A stretch of 33,012 nt of DNA from Patescibacteria group bacterium (GTDB lineage: Bacteria; Patescibacteriota; Minisyncoccia; JAHIHE01). The position numbers and the translations under genes were made by a program. Each line of letters starts with the position of its first letter. Positions within the stretch are counted from its first letter, which is position 1. The stretch covers positions 1-33,012 of the forward strand of contig JAHILZ010000077.1 in the NCBI GenBank assembly GCA_018896765.1, in the 5' to 3' direction. Below the pieces are notes generated by a model. That model saw nothing but the letters and a program-made list of their open reading frames with translations, had not been told where the DNA came from and ran no database searches. Shown piece after piece: positions 7,585 to 14,106 of the stretch.

Positions 7585-8139
7585 ATGGCAAAAACTACCA
7601 CTAAAAATATTACAAAGATTATTTTATTGTCTCTTGTTGCCGCGGGCGCGGCGGGGGCGGTTGTTGCTTTGCCCGGTTTGGCGATATTGGGCAAAGAATT
7701 TGCGAGCTGGAATAAATATAAAAAATTTCGCTTAAAATCGACTTTAAAAAGATTGCATAAGCAAAGAATGATAAATTTTTCTGAAAAATCTGACGGTACA
7801 ATACAGCTTGAATTAATTGAAGCGGGCAATAAGCGCATTTTGCAATATAAATTTGAAGAGATGGAAATCAAAACTCCTTTAAAGTGGGATGGCTTGTGGA
7901 GATTGGTTATGTTTGATATTCCCGATAAGAAAAAACAAGCGCGCGAAGCTTTGAGAGCAAAGTTAAAAACTCTCGGTTTTTACAAAATTCAAGAAAGTAT
8001 TTTTATTCATCCCTATGACTGCAAGAACGAAATAGATTTTATAAAAGAACTTTATAGCATAGGTCCTTTTGTAAAATTTGTTATTGCCGGGAATATTGAT
8101 GATGATTTTAAATTGCGAAAAATATTTTTATTGAATTAA
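7585..8139 (+). CDS. PaaX-like protein with Cas2-like domain
   Basis: The 184-residue protein (from ATG 7585; AGG about 8 nt upstream) has a hydrophobic N-terminal stretch (about 11-36). A helical region resembling a winged helix follows (about 44-95, including LKRLHKQRMINFSE). Then comes a Cas2-like ferredoxin domain of the PaaX middle-domain type from about residue 101 (WDGLWRLVMFDIPDKKKQAR), with the beta1 Asp of FDIP (about 111) kept and LGFYKIQESIFIHPYDC. Cas2 proper is a CRISPR integrase subunit; PaaX is a repressor of phenylacetate genes. No cas1, CRISPR array or paa genes occur here. The repeat-embedded promoter makes a DNA-binding autoregulator, or a protein acting on the repeats, the best inference. 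A GTG at 7534 would be leaderless and extends into non-conserved sequence. Confidence 0.8.
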   Translation: MAKTTTKNITKIILLSLVAAGAAGAVVALPGLAILGKEFASWNKYKKFRLKSTLKRLHKQRMINFSEKSDGTIQLELIEAGNKRILQYKFEEMEIKTPLKWDGLWRLVMFDIPDKKKQAREALRAKLKTLGFYKIQESIFIHPYDCKNEIDFIKELYSIGPFVKFVIAGNIDDDFKLRKIFLLN

Positions 8140-8170
8140 GAATGATTTTTAAATCAAACGATTTTTAAAG

Positions 8171-8206
8171 CATCAATAAAATCTGCTGGAGCATAAGTTA
8201 TTGATA
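8171..8206 (+). repeat. 36-bp dyad repeat R2
   Basis: CATCAATAA ... TTATTGATA with centre AATCTGCTGGAGCATAAG, 31 bp after the Cas2-like stop codon. It is identical to R3 except for the first base. It is followed by TTTTTACATAATGAAT, the same flank that follows R4 read in reverse. Confidence 0.85.
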
Positions 8207-8230
8207 TTTTTACATAATGAATAAAAAAAA

Positions 8231-8259
8231 GGCGCGCAATTTGCAATTTATAGCGCGTC
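8231..8259 (-). terminator. Hairpin between R2 and R3, terminator-like on the minus strand
   Basis: GGCGCGC (8231-8237) pairs with GCGCGTC (8253-8259, one G-T wobble). Read on the minus strand the stem is followed by a run of T. No minus-strand gene ends here, so it is probably part of the repeat element or a relic. Confidence 0.5.
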
Positions 8260-8282
8260 TTAATCAAAGGTTAAAACTTATT

Positions 8283-8318
8283 TATCAATAAAATCTGCTG
8301 GAGCATAAGTTATTGATA
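8283..8318 (+). repeat. 36-bp dyad repeat R3
   Basis: TATCAATAA ... TTATTGATA with centre AATCTGCTGGAGCATAAG, 76 bp after R2. Its left flank (AAAGGTTAAAACTTATT) matches the flank of R5 read in reverse. Confidence 0.85.
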
Positions 8319-8370
8319 AATTAAAAGGAAAAAGATAATAAAAGATAATATATGGGTGAAACATGAGAGG

Positions 8371-8404
8371 ATAATATTTCTATATTTCTATATAGAAATA
8401 TTAT
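8371..8404. repeat. Perfect 14-bp inverted repeat
   Basis: ATAATATTTCTATA (8371-8384) and TATAGAAATATTAT (8391-8404) flank a 6-nt loop. The left arm recurs at about 8703-8716 just before grpE. Confidence 0.6.
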
Positions 8405-8737
8405 TGCATGGTTTTGACATTTTGCGCGTCAGGTCTTGAATTTTTTAAAAAACTATGCTAAATTGTATTAGCGATTATAGATTGATGGTTTAGAAAAACT
8501 AATTCTGTCATTCTGCCTTCGATTACACTCAGGCCATGAGCGAAGTCGAATGGAATTTATTTCAGAATCTATAATATACGCTTTCAGTTTTATAGATTTT
8601 ATTGAGCGTTATAGCGACTTTTTTAGATACTGAAACAAGTTCTCGTTCGAGTCTGAGCCCGAGGGCTTATCCCTCAGAGTCGAAGACAGGATGACATATT
8701 AGATAATATTTCTATATTATAAGATTAACAAAAAAAT
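8405..8737. other. Non-coding stretch before grpE
   Basis: No gene is seen. A possible grpE promoter is TTGAAT (about 8441) with TAAATT 17 bp downstream. No CIRCE heat-shock operator is found, only a short GCTAA-6-TTAGC dyad near 8455. From about 8505 to 8700 two TCATTCTG/GAGTCGAAGACAGGATGA-type dispersed repeats form imperfect hairpins. Confidence 0.35.
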
Positions 8738-9334
8738 ATGATTTCAAGTAATAAAGAAGATGACGAAATAAAAACAAGCGCGGCAGGGGACGAAAAAGAT
8801 GTTAAAGAATTAACTGAACTTTTGTATAGTCGCAAGACGGAAGATGAAAAGAAAAAAATTAAAGGTTTAATTGAATTTTTGTATAATCGTAAACTAGAAG
8901 AAGAAAAGAAAAAATCAGCCGAATATCATGATCACTGGAAGCGGGCGATGGCAGATTTTCAAAATTACAAAAAAAGGCAAAGCGAGTTATTCGGGGAATT
9001 GGTCGGCGCGGCCAATCAGGATTTGATTTTGGCATTGCTTCCGATTTTTGACGCTTTTTGCTTGGCCGTGAATTGCGTTCCCGAAGATATAAAAGACACG
9101 GAATGGGCAAAAGGCGTGGCGCAGATAAAATTTCAGCTCGGAGATTTGTTGAAAAGCAAAGGGCTGGAAGAAATAAGATCGATCGGCGAGAAATTCAATC
9201 CGGAATTTCACGAAGCGGTGGAGATGGTAGAATCGGAAAAGCAGGAAGGAGAGATTTTGGCAGAAGCGCAGAAAGGATATAAATTGAATGGAATGGTGAT
9301 TCGGACAGCGAAGGTGAAAGTGGCGAAAAAATAA
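8738..9334 (+). CDS. grpE: Nucleotide exchange factor GrpE
   Basis: GrpE releases ADP from DnaK in the Hsp70 cycle. The 198-residue protein has a charged helical N-terminus and the coiled-coil entry HDHWKRAMADFQNYKKRQSE (about 65-84). The head follows, with LLPIFDAFCLAV, FNPEFHEAVEMV and the closing GYKLNGMVIRTAKVKVAK signature. The N-terminal helix holds a tandem near-duplication of about 19 residues (LTELLYSRKTEDEKKK, then LIEFLYNRKLEEEKKK). The upstream AT-rich leader gives no Shine-Dalgarno sequence. dnaK and dnaJ follow on the same strand but are separated by other genes, so this is a cluster and not one operon. Confidence 0.94.
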   Translation: MISSNKEDDEIKTSAAGDEKDVKELTELLYSRKTEDEKKKIKGLIEFLYNRKLEEEKKKSAEYHDHWKRAMADFQNYKKRQSELFGELVGAANQDLILALLPIFDAFCLAVNCVPEDIKDTEWAKGVAQIKFQLGDLLKSKGLEEIRSIGEKFNPEFHEAVEMVESEKQEGEILAEAQKGYKLNGMVIRTAKVKVAKK

Positions 9335-9373
9335 AGAGATATTGGATATTTGATATTGGATATTAAAAAAAGA

Positions 9374-9389
9374 AGGAACAAAAGTTCCT
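9374..9389 (-). terminator. Terminator of the 66-residue minus-strand gene
   Basis: AGGAAC-4-GTTCCT stem. On the minus strand it is followed by TTCTTTTTTT, 5 bp after the small gene's stop codon. It may also weakly end grpE transcripts. Confidence 0.6.
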
Positions 9390-9393
9390 GTAT

Positions 9394-9594
9394 TTAATAA
9401 AATTTCTTTGAGTTTATTTTTACGCAAAGCAAGTAGCCGGATTTAAATGGGGTCCAAACTAGTGCCAAGGCGAACAGATAAACCTGCCACAACAAATCCC
9501 CAACACAGGTCTTTGTTTGCATTTTTTCGTCGAAATTACATATTTTGTTAGCATAGACAGTTAATCTGTTTCTTAGTTTTAAAATTTTACCCAT
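9394..9594 (-). CDS. Small hypothetical protein (66 aa)
   Basis: The protein is not recognised. Signals for a real gene are good. A consensus Shine-Dalgarno sequence stands before the start (AAGGAGGTG-AATAAG-ATG, ATG at 9594). A promoter-like TTAACT-17-TACAAT lies 33-61 bp upstream, and a hairpin with T run follows the stop. The product begins with a basic segment (MGKILKLRNRLTVYANK), holds cysteines at positions 19 and 31, and has a hydrophobic centre (LLWQVYLFALALVWTPF, about 34-50) that could cross or dip into the membrane. It sits antisense between grpE and dnaK, flanked by GATATTGGATATT-type repeats that are complementary on the two sides. The start at GTG 9603 is less likely, as it lies within the Shine-Dalgarno sequence. 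Confidence 0.55.
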   Translation of the reverse strand: MGKILKLRNRLTVYANKICNFDEKMQTKTCVGDLLWQVYLFALALVWTPFKSGYLLCVKINSKKFY

Positions 9595-9626
9595 CTTATT
9601 CACCTCCTTGAATTTTTCTTGATTCT

Positions 9627-9655
9627 ATTGTAGAATTAAAAGTAAGAAAAGTTAA
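9627..9655 (-). promoter_or_regulatory. Possible promoter of the 66-residue gene
   Basis: On the minus strand TTAACT (9655-9650) and TACAAT (9632-9627) are 17 bp apart, about 17 bp upstream of the Shine-Dalgarno sequence. Confidence 0.4.
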
Positions 9656-9744
9656 GTAATTCGATATTAGATATTAAGATATCAGATATTATTAATTATT
9701 TTTTTTAATATCCAATATCTACTATCCAGTATCTTTATAAACAC

Positions 9745-11589
9745 ATGTCAAAAATCATAGGAATCGATTTGGGAACTTCAAACTCTGCCGCGGCGGTGAT
9801 GGAAGCGGGGAAACCGACCATTATTCCTTCAGCCGAGGGGATTTCAGCGGGCGGAAAAGCTTTTCCGTCAGTGGTGGCTTTTACCAAAACAGGCGAACTT
9901 TTGGTTGGAGAGCCGGCGCGGCGCCAGGCGGTAACCAATCCGGAAGGAACGGTAATGGCGGCCAAAAGAAAGATGGGCACTGATTTTAAATATAAAATAT
10001 TCGGCAAAGAATATACTCCCGAGCAAATTTCCGCTTTTATTTTGCAGAAAATCAAAAAAGACGCGGAAGCTTATCTCGGACAAAGAGTGGAAAAAGCGGT
10101 GATTACGGTGCCGGCTTATTTTAACGATTCTCAGCGCCAGGCAACCAAAGACGCCGGCGCGATTGCCGGGCTGGAAGTGGTGCGCATTATCAATGAACCG
10201 ACGGCCGCGGCTTTGGCTTACGGGCTTGATAAAGTCGGCAAAGATCAGAAAATTTTGGTTTTTGATTTGGGCGGCGGAACGCTTGACGTGACGATTATGG
10301 ATTTTGGCGAAGGGGTTTTTGAAGTGGAATCCACTTCAGGCGATACTCAGCTTGGCGGCACCGATATGGACAAAGCGCTGATTGATTTTATCGTCGAAGA
10401 ATTTAAAAAAGATAATGGCATTGATCTGTCTCAAGATAAAATGGCGATGCAAAGGATTCGAGAAGCGGCTGAAAAAGCTAAAATTGAATTGAGCACTACT
10501 CTTGAAACCGATATTAATTTGCCATTTGTGACGGCGACTGATGCCGGACCGAAACATTTGGCTATTAAGCTTACGCGCGCGAAACTGGAATCTTTGATTA
10601 AGCCGATTATCGATCGGATGCGCCATCCGGTGGAGCAGGCGATCAGCGACGCGAAACTTACACCCGATAAAATTGATAAGATTATTATGGTGGGCGGACC
10701 GACAAGAATGCCGATTGTTCAGAAATTCGTGGAAGATTATGCCGGAAAAAAAATCGAGCGAGGCGTGGATCCGATGGAGTGCGTGGCGGTGGGAGCTTCG
10801 GTTCAAGGCGCGGTGCTGGGAGGAGAAGCAAAAGAAATATTGCTTTTGGACGTTACTCCTCTTACGCTTGGAATTGAAACTATGGGCGGCGTGGCTACTC
10901 CTTTGATCAATCGAAATACCACTATTCCGACTTCAAAGTCGCAAATATTTTCAACCGCGGCAGAAAGCCAGACATCGGTGGAAATTCATGTTTTGCAGGG
11001 CGAGCGCCCGATGGCTTCAGACAATAAATCATTAGGCAGGTTTATTTTAGACGGGATCCCTCCGGCGCCGCGCGGCATTCCGCAGATAGAAGTGATTTTT
11101 GACATTGATGCCAATGGTATTTTGACCGTCACTGCCAAAGACAAAGCTACCGCGAAAAGCCAGCATATTACCATTCAGGATTCTTCAAAGCTCAGCAAGG
11201 AAGATATTGAAAAAATGAAAGCGGAAGCGGAAAAATTTTCCGCCGCGGACAGGCAGAGAAAAGAATTGGTGGAAACGCGCAATATCGCGGATAATTTGAT
11301 GTATACCGCTGAAAAATCCATAAAGGACGCGGGCGCAAAAGCGCCGGAAGCGATGAAAAAAGAAGTTGAAGAAAAAATTGCGGCTTTGAAAAAAATAAAA
11401 GACAGCGATGATTCCGCCGCGATTAAAAAAGCCACCGATGAACTGTCTCAGTCGCTGCAAAAAATAGGCGCGGAATTGTATAAAGCTCAGCCACAGGGCC
11501 CGGGCGCGGGAGAAGCGCCAAAATCAGATGATAAAAAGAAAGAGGGTCCTGTAGAAGGCGAGTTTGAGGAAAAAGACAAGAAGAAATAG
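9745..11589 (+). CDS. dnaK: Hsp70 chaperone DnaK
   Basis: DnaK binds unfolded peptides in an ATP-dependent cycle with DnaJ and GrpE. The 614-residue length is typical. The ATPase domain shows the phosphate loop IGIDLGTSNSAAAVMEAG (4-21), VITVPAYFNDSQRQATKDAG, IINEPTAAALAYGLD, LVFDLGGGTLDVTI and IIMVGGPTRMP. The substrate-binding domain starts after LLLDVTPLTLGIETMGG. The lid is helical, and the tail is acidic-basic (GEFEEKDKKK) without the EEVD typical of eukaryotic cytosolic Hsp70. Near residue 14, SAAAV replaces the common NSCVAV. ATG 9745 has no Shine-Dalgarno sequence, as for the other housekeeping genes here. Its GCG/GCC-rich codons contrast with the island at 26000-33012. Confidence 0.97.
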   Translation: MSKIIGIDLGTSNSAAAVMEAGKPTIIPSAEGISAGGKAFPSVVAFTKTGELLVGEPARRQAVTNPEGTVMAAKRKMGTDFKYKIFGKEYTPEQISAFILQKIKKDAEAYLGQRVEKAVITVPAYFNDSQRQATKDAGAIAGLEVVRIINEPTAAALAYGLDKVGKDQKILVFDLGGGTLDVTIMDFGEGVFEVESTSGDTQLGGTDMDKALIDFIVEEFKKDNGIDLSQDKMAMQRIREAAEKAKIELSTTLETDINLPFVTATDAGPKHLAIKLTRAKLESLIKPIIDRMRHPVEQAISDAKLTPDKIDKIIMVGGPTRMPIVQKFVEDYAGKKIERGVDPMECVAVGASVQGAVLGGEAKEILLLDVTPLTLGIETMGGVATPLINRNTTIPTSKSQIFSTAAESQTSVEIHVLQGERPMASDNKSLGRFILDGIPPAPRGIPQIEVIFDIDANGILTVTAKDKATAKSQHITIQDSSKLSKEDIEKMKAEAEKFSAADRQRKELVETRNIADNLMYTAEKSIKDAGAKAPEAMKKEVEEKIAALKKIKDSDDSAAIKKATDELSQSLQKIGAELYKAQPQGPGAGEAPKSDDKKKEGPVEGEFEEKDKKK

Positions 11590-11616
11590 GTATTATTTTA
11601 AGATTGTCTAGTAAAA

Positions 11617-11656
11617 AAACAAGCTTACTGTTAAAATAGCAAGCTTGTTTTTATTT
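11617..11656 (+). terminator. Terminator of dnaK
   Basis: AAACAAGCTT (11617-11626) and AAGCTTGTTT (11641-11650) form a 10-bp stem followed by TTATTT. The A run upstream makes it usable from both strands. Confidence 0.7.
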
Positions 11657-11751
11657 AAACTTTTTGTATTTAGTATCAGGTATTATGTATTAGGTATAAT
11701 TAATTTTTGATTTATACTTAATACTTGATACGTAATACTTAATACCGATTT

Positions 11752-11931
11752 TTAGAATCCTAAAATTCTCGCGTTTTGGGAAAATGATTCCAGCCAATTA
11801 TTCGCAATCGCGATTTTAATAACGGCTGCCAAAGCCAAAAGCATTATAAGCGCGAACATTCTTATGCCAACTTTCACGTAATCCACTTGTCCCTCGTTTG
11901 CCGGATCGCTCCAGCGTTTTTTATCACCCAT
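11752..11931 (-). CDS. Small single-pass membrane protein (59 aa)
   Basis: ATG at 11931, stop at 11752-11754. The translation begins MGDKKRWSDPANEGQVDYVK, then a single hydrophobic segment of about 18-20 residues (MFALIMLLALAAVIKIAI, about 25-42), and ends NNWLESFSQNARILGF. The pattern fits a small membrane protein with a soluble N-terminus. The codon use (GCG, GCC, CTT) resembles the core genes, supporting a real gene. I recognise no family. It lies on the opposite strand between dnaK and dnaJ. Its upstream flank is the first copy of a 106-bp direct repeat. Confidence 0.6.
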   Translation of the reverse strand: MGDKKRWSDPANEGQVDYVKVGIRMFALIMLLALAAVIKIAIANNWLESFSQNARILGF

Positions 11932-11941
11932 AGTTTAAAAA

Positions 11942-12047
11942 TAATTTTGAATTCTGAATTTCGATTGAATTCATTAATGATTTAATTTTTAAACATTAAG
12001 CCATTCGAGTTTGAATCAAAATTCAAAATTAGAAATTCAAAATTTTA
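11942..12047. repeat. 106-bp direct repeat, copy 1
   Basis: It matches 12260-12365 at 105 of 106 positions (A at 12031, G at 12349). It is internally fold-back: AATTTTGAATTCTGAATTTC at the left is answered by GAATCAAAATTCAAAATT at the right. Confidence 0.85.
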
Positions 12048-12259
12048 TAGACTTTCAACTATTTTAATTATACACAATTTCTCTTGACAAATCAAGTTTT
12101 TTGGGTATAATTGTAATTAAGAATACCGGCTTGGCTCTTTTAAATAAAAAATAAAAGGGAGAGTTTAGGAATTGATGTAAAGCTTCTTCTTAATTTTTTA
12201 GACACTTCAAGGTCTTTTTTATTTTGGGGGAATAGAGTATAATAAGATATATAAATTTT
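12048..12259. other. Promoter and possible small RNA region upstream of dnaJ
   Basis: The region lies between the two copies of the 106-bp repeat. A consensus promoter opens it (12084-12111). About 100 nt later there is a weak AGAC-8-GTCT hairpin followed by TTTTTT (about 12200-12220). A second TATAAT is at 12238-12243 without a clear -35. It could be a dnaJ leader or a short independent RNA. No reading frame of note. Confidence 0.3.
12084..12111 (+). promoter_or_regulatory. Consensus promoter upstream of dnaJ
   Basis: TTGACA (12084-12089) and TATAAT (12106-12111) with a 16-bp spacer. The distance to the dnaJ ATG is about 260 bp, and repeat copy 2 lies between. Confidence 0.65.
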
Positions 12260-12365
12260 TAATTTTGAATTCTGAATTTCGATTGAATTCATTAATGATT
12301 TAATTTTTAAACATTAAGCCATTCGAGTTTGAATCAAAATTCAAAATTGGAAATTCAAAATTTTA
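12260..12365. repeat. 106-bp direct repeat, copy 2
   Basis: Second copy of 11942-12047, one mismatch, ending 7 bp before the dnaJ ATG. It therefore supplies almost the whole immediate leader of dnaJ. Confidence 0.85.
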
Positions 12366-12372
12366 GTGTACT

Positions 12373-13494
12373 ATGTCCAAAGATTATTACGAAATTTTAG
12401 GAGTTGGCAAAGGCGCGTCGGATGAAGAGATCAAACGCGCTTATCGGCGTTTGGCGCAAAAGCTACATCCGGACAAGCCGGGCGGAGACGAGAAGAAATT
12501 CAAAGAAATAAATGAAGCTTATCAAGTTTTATCCGATAAGCAGAAAAGAGGCCAGTATGATCAATATGGCCAGACTTTTGAACAAGCTCAGTCGCAGGGC
12601 GGGGGCGGCTTTGGCGGGTTTGAAGGTTTTGGCGGTTTTGGAGATATGTTTCGCAATGCTTCCGGCGGGGGAATAAATTTCGAGTTTGACGGGGAAGGAT
12701 TTGGAGATATTTTTTCCGATATATTCACAGGAGGCAGGGCTCGAGGCGGACGAGGAAGAAGGGCGAAAAAAGGCGAAGATGCCGCGATCGATATTGAACT
12801 GACTCTTGAAGAAGTTTTTAGCGGAATCGAACGGGAAATAAATCTTTACAAAAGAGCGGTTTGTCCGTCTTGCGCGGGAAGCGGCGCTGAAGCCGGATCA
12901 AAAATCGTGAATTGTCCCGCTTGCAAAGGAGCAGGCGAAATTCGCCAAACGCGCCGGACAATTCTGGGAAGTTTTACGCAAGTTTCCGCTTGCCCGGATT
13001 GCGGCGGGGAAGGGAAAACGGTGGAAAAAAAATGCAAAGCCTGCGGCGGGGACGGAAGAGTCAAAGAAACCGCGCCGATAAAATTAAATATACCCAAAGG
13101 CGTGGAAGACGGAATGACGTTAACTTTGCAAGGAGCCGGCGAGGCCGGTCCGAAGGGGGGAGTGAGCGGGGATTTGTATATCAATGTTCATATTAAGCCG
13201 CATAAATATTTTAATCGCCGGAATTCCGATATTATTTATGAAGCGGAAATTAATTTTTCAGAAGCCGCGCTTGGCGCGAAAATTGACGTGCCGACAATTG
13301 AAGGAATCGCGGTTTTAACCGTGCCCGCCGGCATTGAGTCGGGAAAAGTTATCCGGATGACAGGCAAAGGCATGCCTCGCATGGATAGTTATGGCCGCGG
13401 CGATCAATATGTAAAAGTAAAAATCAAGACGCCGAAATCTTTGACAAGAAAACAAAGGGAGTTGTTGGGGGATTTGGGGAAGGAAGGAATGTAA
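12373..13494 (+). CDS. dnaJ: Hsp40 co-chaperone DnaJ
   Basis: DnaJ delivers substrates to DnaK and stimulates its ATPase. The 373-residue protein has all class I parts. The J domain (about 4-67) carries the HPD motif in KLHPDKPGGD. A Gly/Phe-rich linker follows (about 73-120). The zinc-binding region has four CxxCxGxG units: CPSCAGSG, CPACKGAG, CPDCGGEG and CKACGGDG. The C-terminal substrate domains include GDLYINVHIKPHKYFNR and MPRMDSYGRGDQYVKVKIKTP. ATG 12373 has no Shine-Dalgarno sequence; its leader is copy 2 of the 106-bp repeat. Confidence 0.97.
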   Translation: MSKDYYEILGVGKGASDEEIKRAYRRLAQKLHPDKPGGDEKKFKEINEAYQVLSDKQKRGQYDQYGQTFEQAQSQGGGGFGGFEGFGGFGDMFRNASGGGINFEFDGEGFGDIFSDIFTGGRARGGRGRRAKKGEDAAIDIELTLEEVFSGIEREINLYKRAVCPSCAGSGAEAGSKIVNCPACKGAGEIRQTRRTILGSFTQVSACPDCGGEGKTVEKKCKACGGDGRVKETAPIKLNIPKGVEDGMTLTLQGAGEAGPKGGVSGDLYINVHIKPHKYFNRRNSDIIYEAEINFSEAALGAKIDVPTIEGIAVLTVPAGIESGKVIRMTGKGMPRMDSYGRGDQYVKVKIKTPKSLTRKQRELLGDLGKEGM

Positions 13495-13589
13495 ACGAAA
13501 ATGACAAATTTCTAATGACAAATGTCAAATTAATGCCAAATGCTTAAATGTCAAATTTAGTTAGTTGATTTAATAGTATTATATTACTC

Positions 13590-13617
13590 TTGATTTTTTA
13601 CAGGAAATATGTATAAT
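13590..13617 (+). promoter_or_regulatory. Promoter upstream of tRNA-Lys
   Basis: TTGATT (13590-13595) and TATAAT (13612-13617), 16-bp spacer. The early transcript would contain AACCG-7-CGGTT (about 13629-13646) followed by a T-rich stretch, which could attenuate before the tRNA. Confidence 0.5.
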
Positions 13618-13655
13618 ATATTTATTATAACCGTGCGGCGCGGTTTGTGTTTTGT

Positions 13656-13701
13656 TTTGGGTCGGTAGCTTCCCTCGACTACGTTCGAGGCAGGCAGTCC
13701 A
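13656..13701 (+). repeat. tRNA-Lys 5' fragment with attached hairpin
   Basis: TTTTGGGTCGGTAGCT (13655-13670) is identical to the flank and first 12-13 bases of the intact tRNA-Lys 97 bp further on. The sequence then diverges into CCTCGA-6-TCGAGG, a small hairpin like other dispersed repeats here. It cannot make a tRNA. Confidence 0.6.
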
Positions 13702-13755
13702 AAAAAACATCTTTTGTTTTTCAATAAGCATTTATGCTTTAAAATTATATCTTTT

Positions 13756-13828
13756 GGGTCGGTAGCTCAGTCGGCAGAGCAACAGCCTTTTAAGCTGATG
13801 GTCGTGGGTTCGATTCCCACCCGACCCA
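13756..13828 (+). tRNA. tRNA-Lys (UUU)
   Basis: Cloverleaf by eye: acceptor GGGTCGG/CCGACCC, D arm GCTC...GAGC, anticodon loop CTTTTAA with anticodon TTT, T arm GTGGG-TTCGATT-CCCAC, discriminator A. The outermost anticodon-stem pair is an A-A mismatch. The CCA end is not encoded (CAAA follows), so it needs a CCA-adding enzyme. Confidence 0.95.
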
Positions 13829-13839
13829 CAAAAAAAATT

Positions 13840-13864
13840 CGAAAATTTATTTTTCGTTTTTTTT
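13840..13864 (+). terminator. Terminator after tRNA-Lys
   Basis: CGAAAA (13840-13845) pairs with TTTTCG (13851-13856), followed by eight T. Confidence 0.6.
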
Positions 13865-13865
13865 A

Positions 13866-13894
13866 TTGACAACTTAGCGGATTTCATTTAAGAT
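13866..13894 (+). promoter_or_regulatory. Promoter of purC
   Basis: TTGACA (13866-13871) and TAAGAT (13889-13894) with a 17-bp spacer. The predicted start near 13900 leaves a leader of about 205 nt. Confidence 0.55.
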
Positions 13895-13899
13895 TAATA

Positions 13900-14106
13900 T
13901 TAATAAGGAGGCGGATTTTTTTGCCCCGCACCATATAGACTTATATGATGAACTAAAAGAATGACTAGCGCAAAAGGCAAGTTATTTTAAGGTTACGAAT
14001 ATAAATAATGGTATTGGGGTTGGCTTAATTAAGCCCTGCACCTTGAAAATTTGAAACGAATTTAAAATAAATCAGAAAAGAAATAAAAGGAAATAGGTGA
14101 TTGAAA
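13900..14106 (+). promoter_or_regulatory. Long structured leader of purC (candidate riboswitch or attenuator)
   Basis: No reading frame of size occurs in these roughly 205 nt. Visible elements are an AAGGAGG with no usable frame (13905-13911), CCCCGCACC (about 13924-13932), ATATA-4-TATAT, and GGCTTAATTAAGCC (about 14022-14035), a perfect self-complementary stem, with CTGCACC after it. The early CCCC could pair with the later GGGG (about 14017). It matches none of the riboswitch classes I can recognise (purine, PRPP, ZTP, ykkC). Function is inference. Confidence 0.35.

Noticed and set aside
8171..8318. R2 and R3 as a two-repeat CRISPR array beside a Cas2-like gene
   Set aside because: The interval between them (76 bp) is too long and carries a hairpin. 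The equivalent interval at the other locus is homologous gene DNA, not an independent spacer. No cas1 or effector is present.
8405..8737. CIRCE-type heat-shock operator before grpE
   Set aside because: No TTAGCACTC-N9-GAGTGCTAA was found; only a 5-bp GCTAA/TTAGC dyad.
13656..13701. A second tRNA gene
   Set aside because: Only the first dozen bases match tRNA-Lys; no anticodon or T arm follows.
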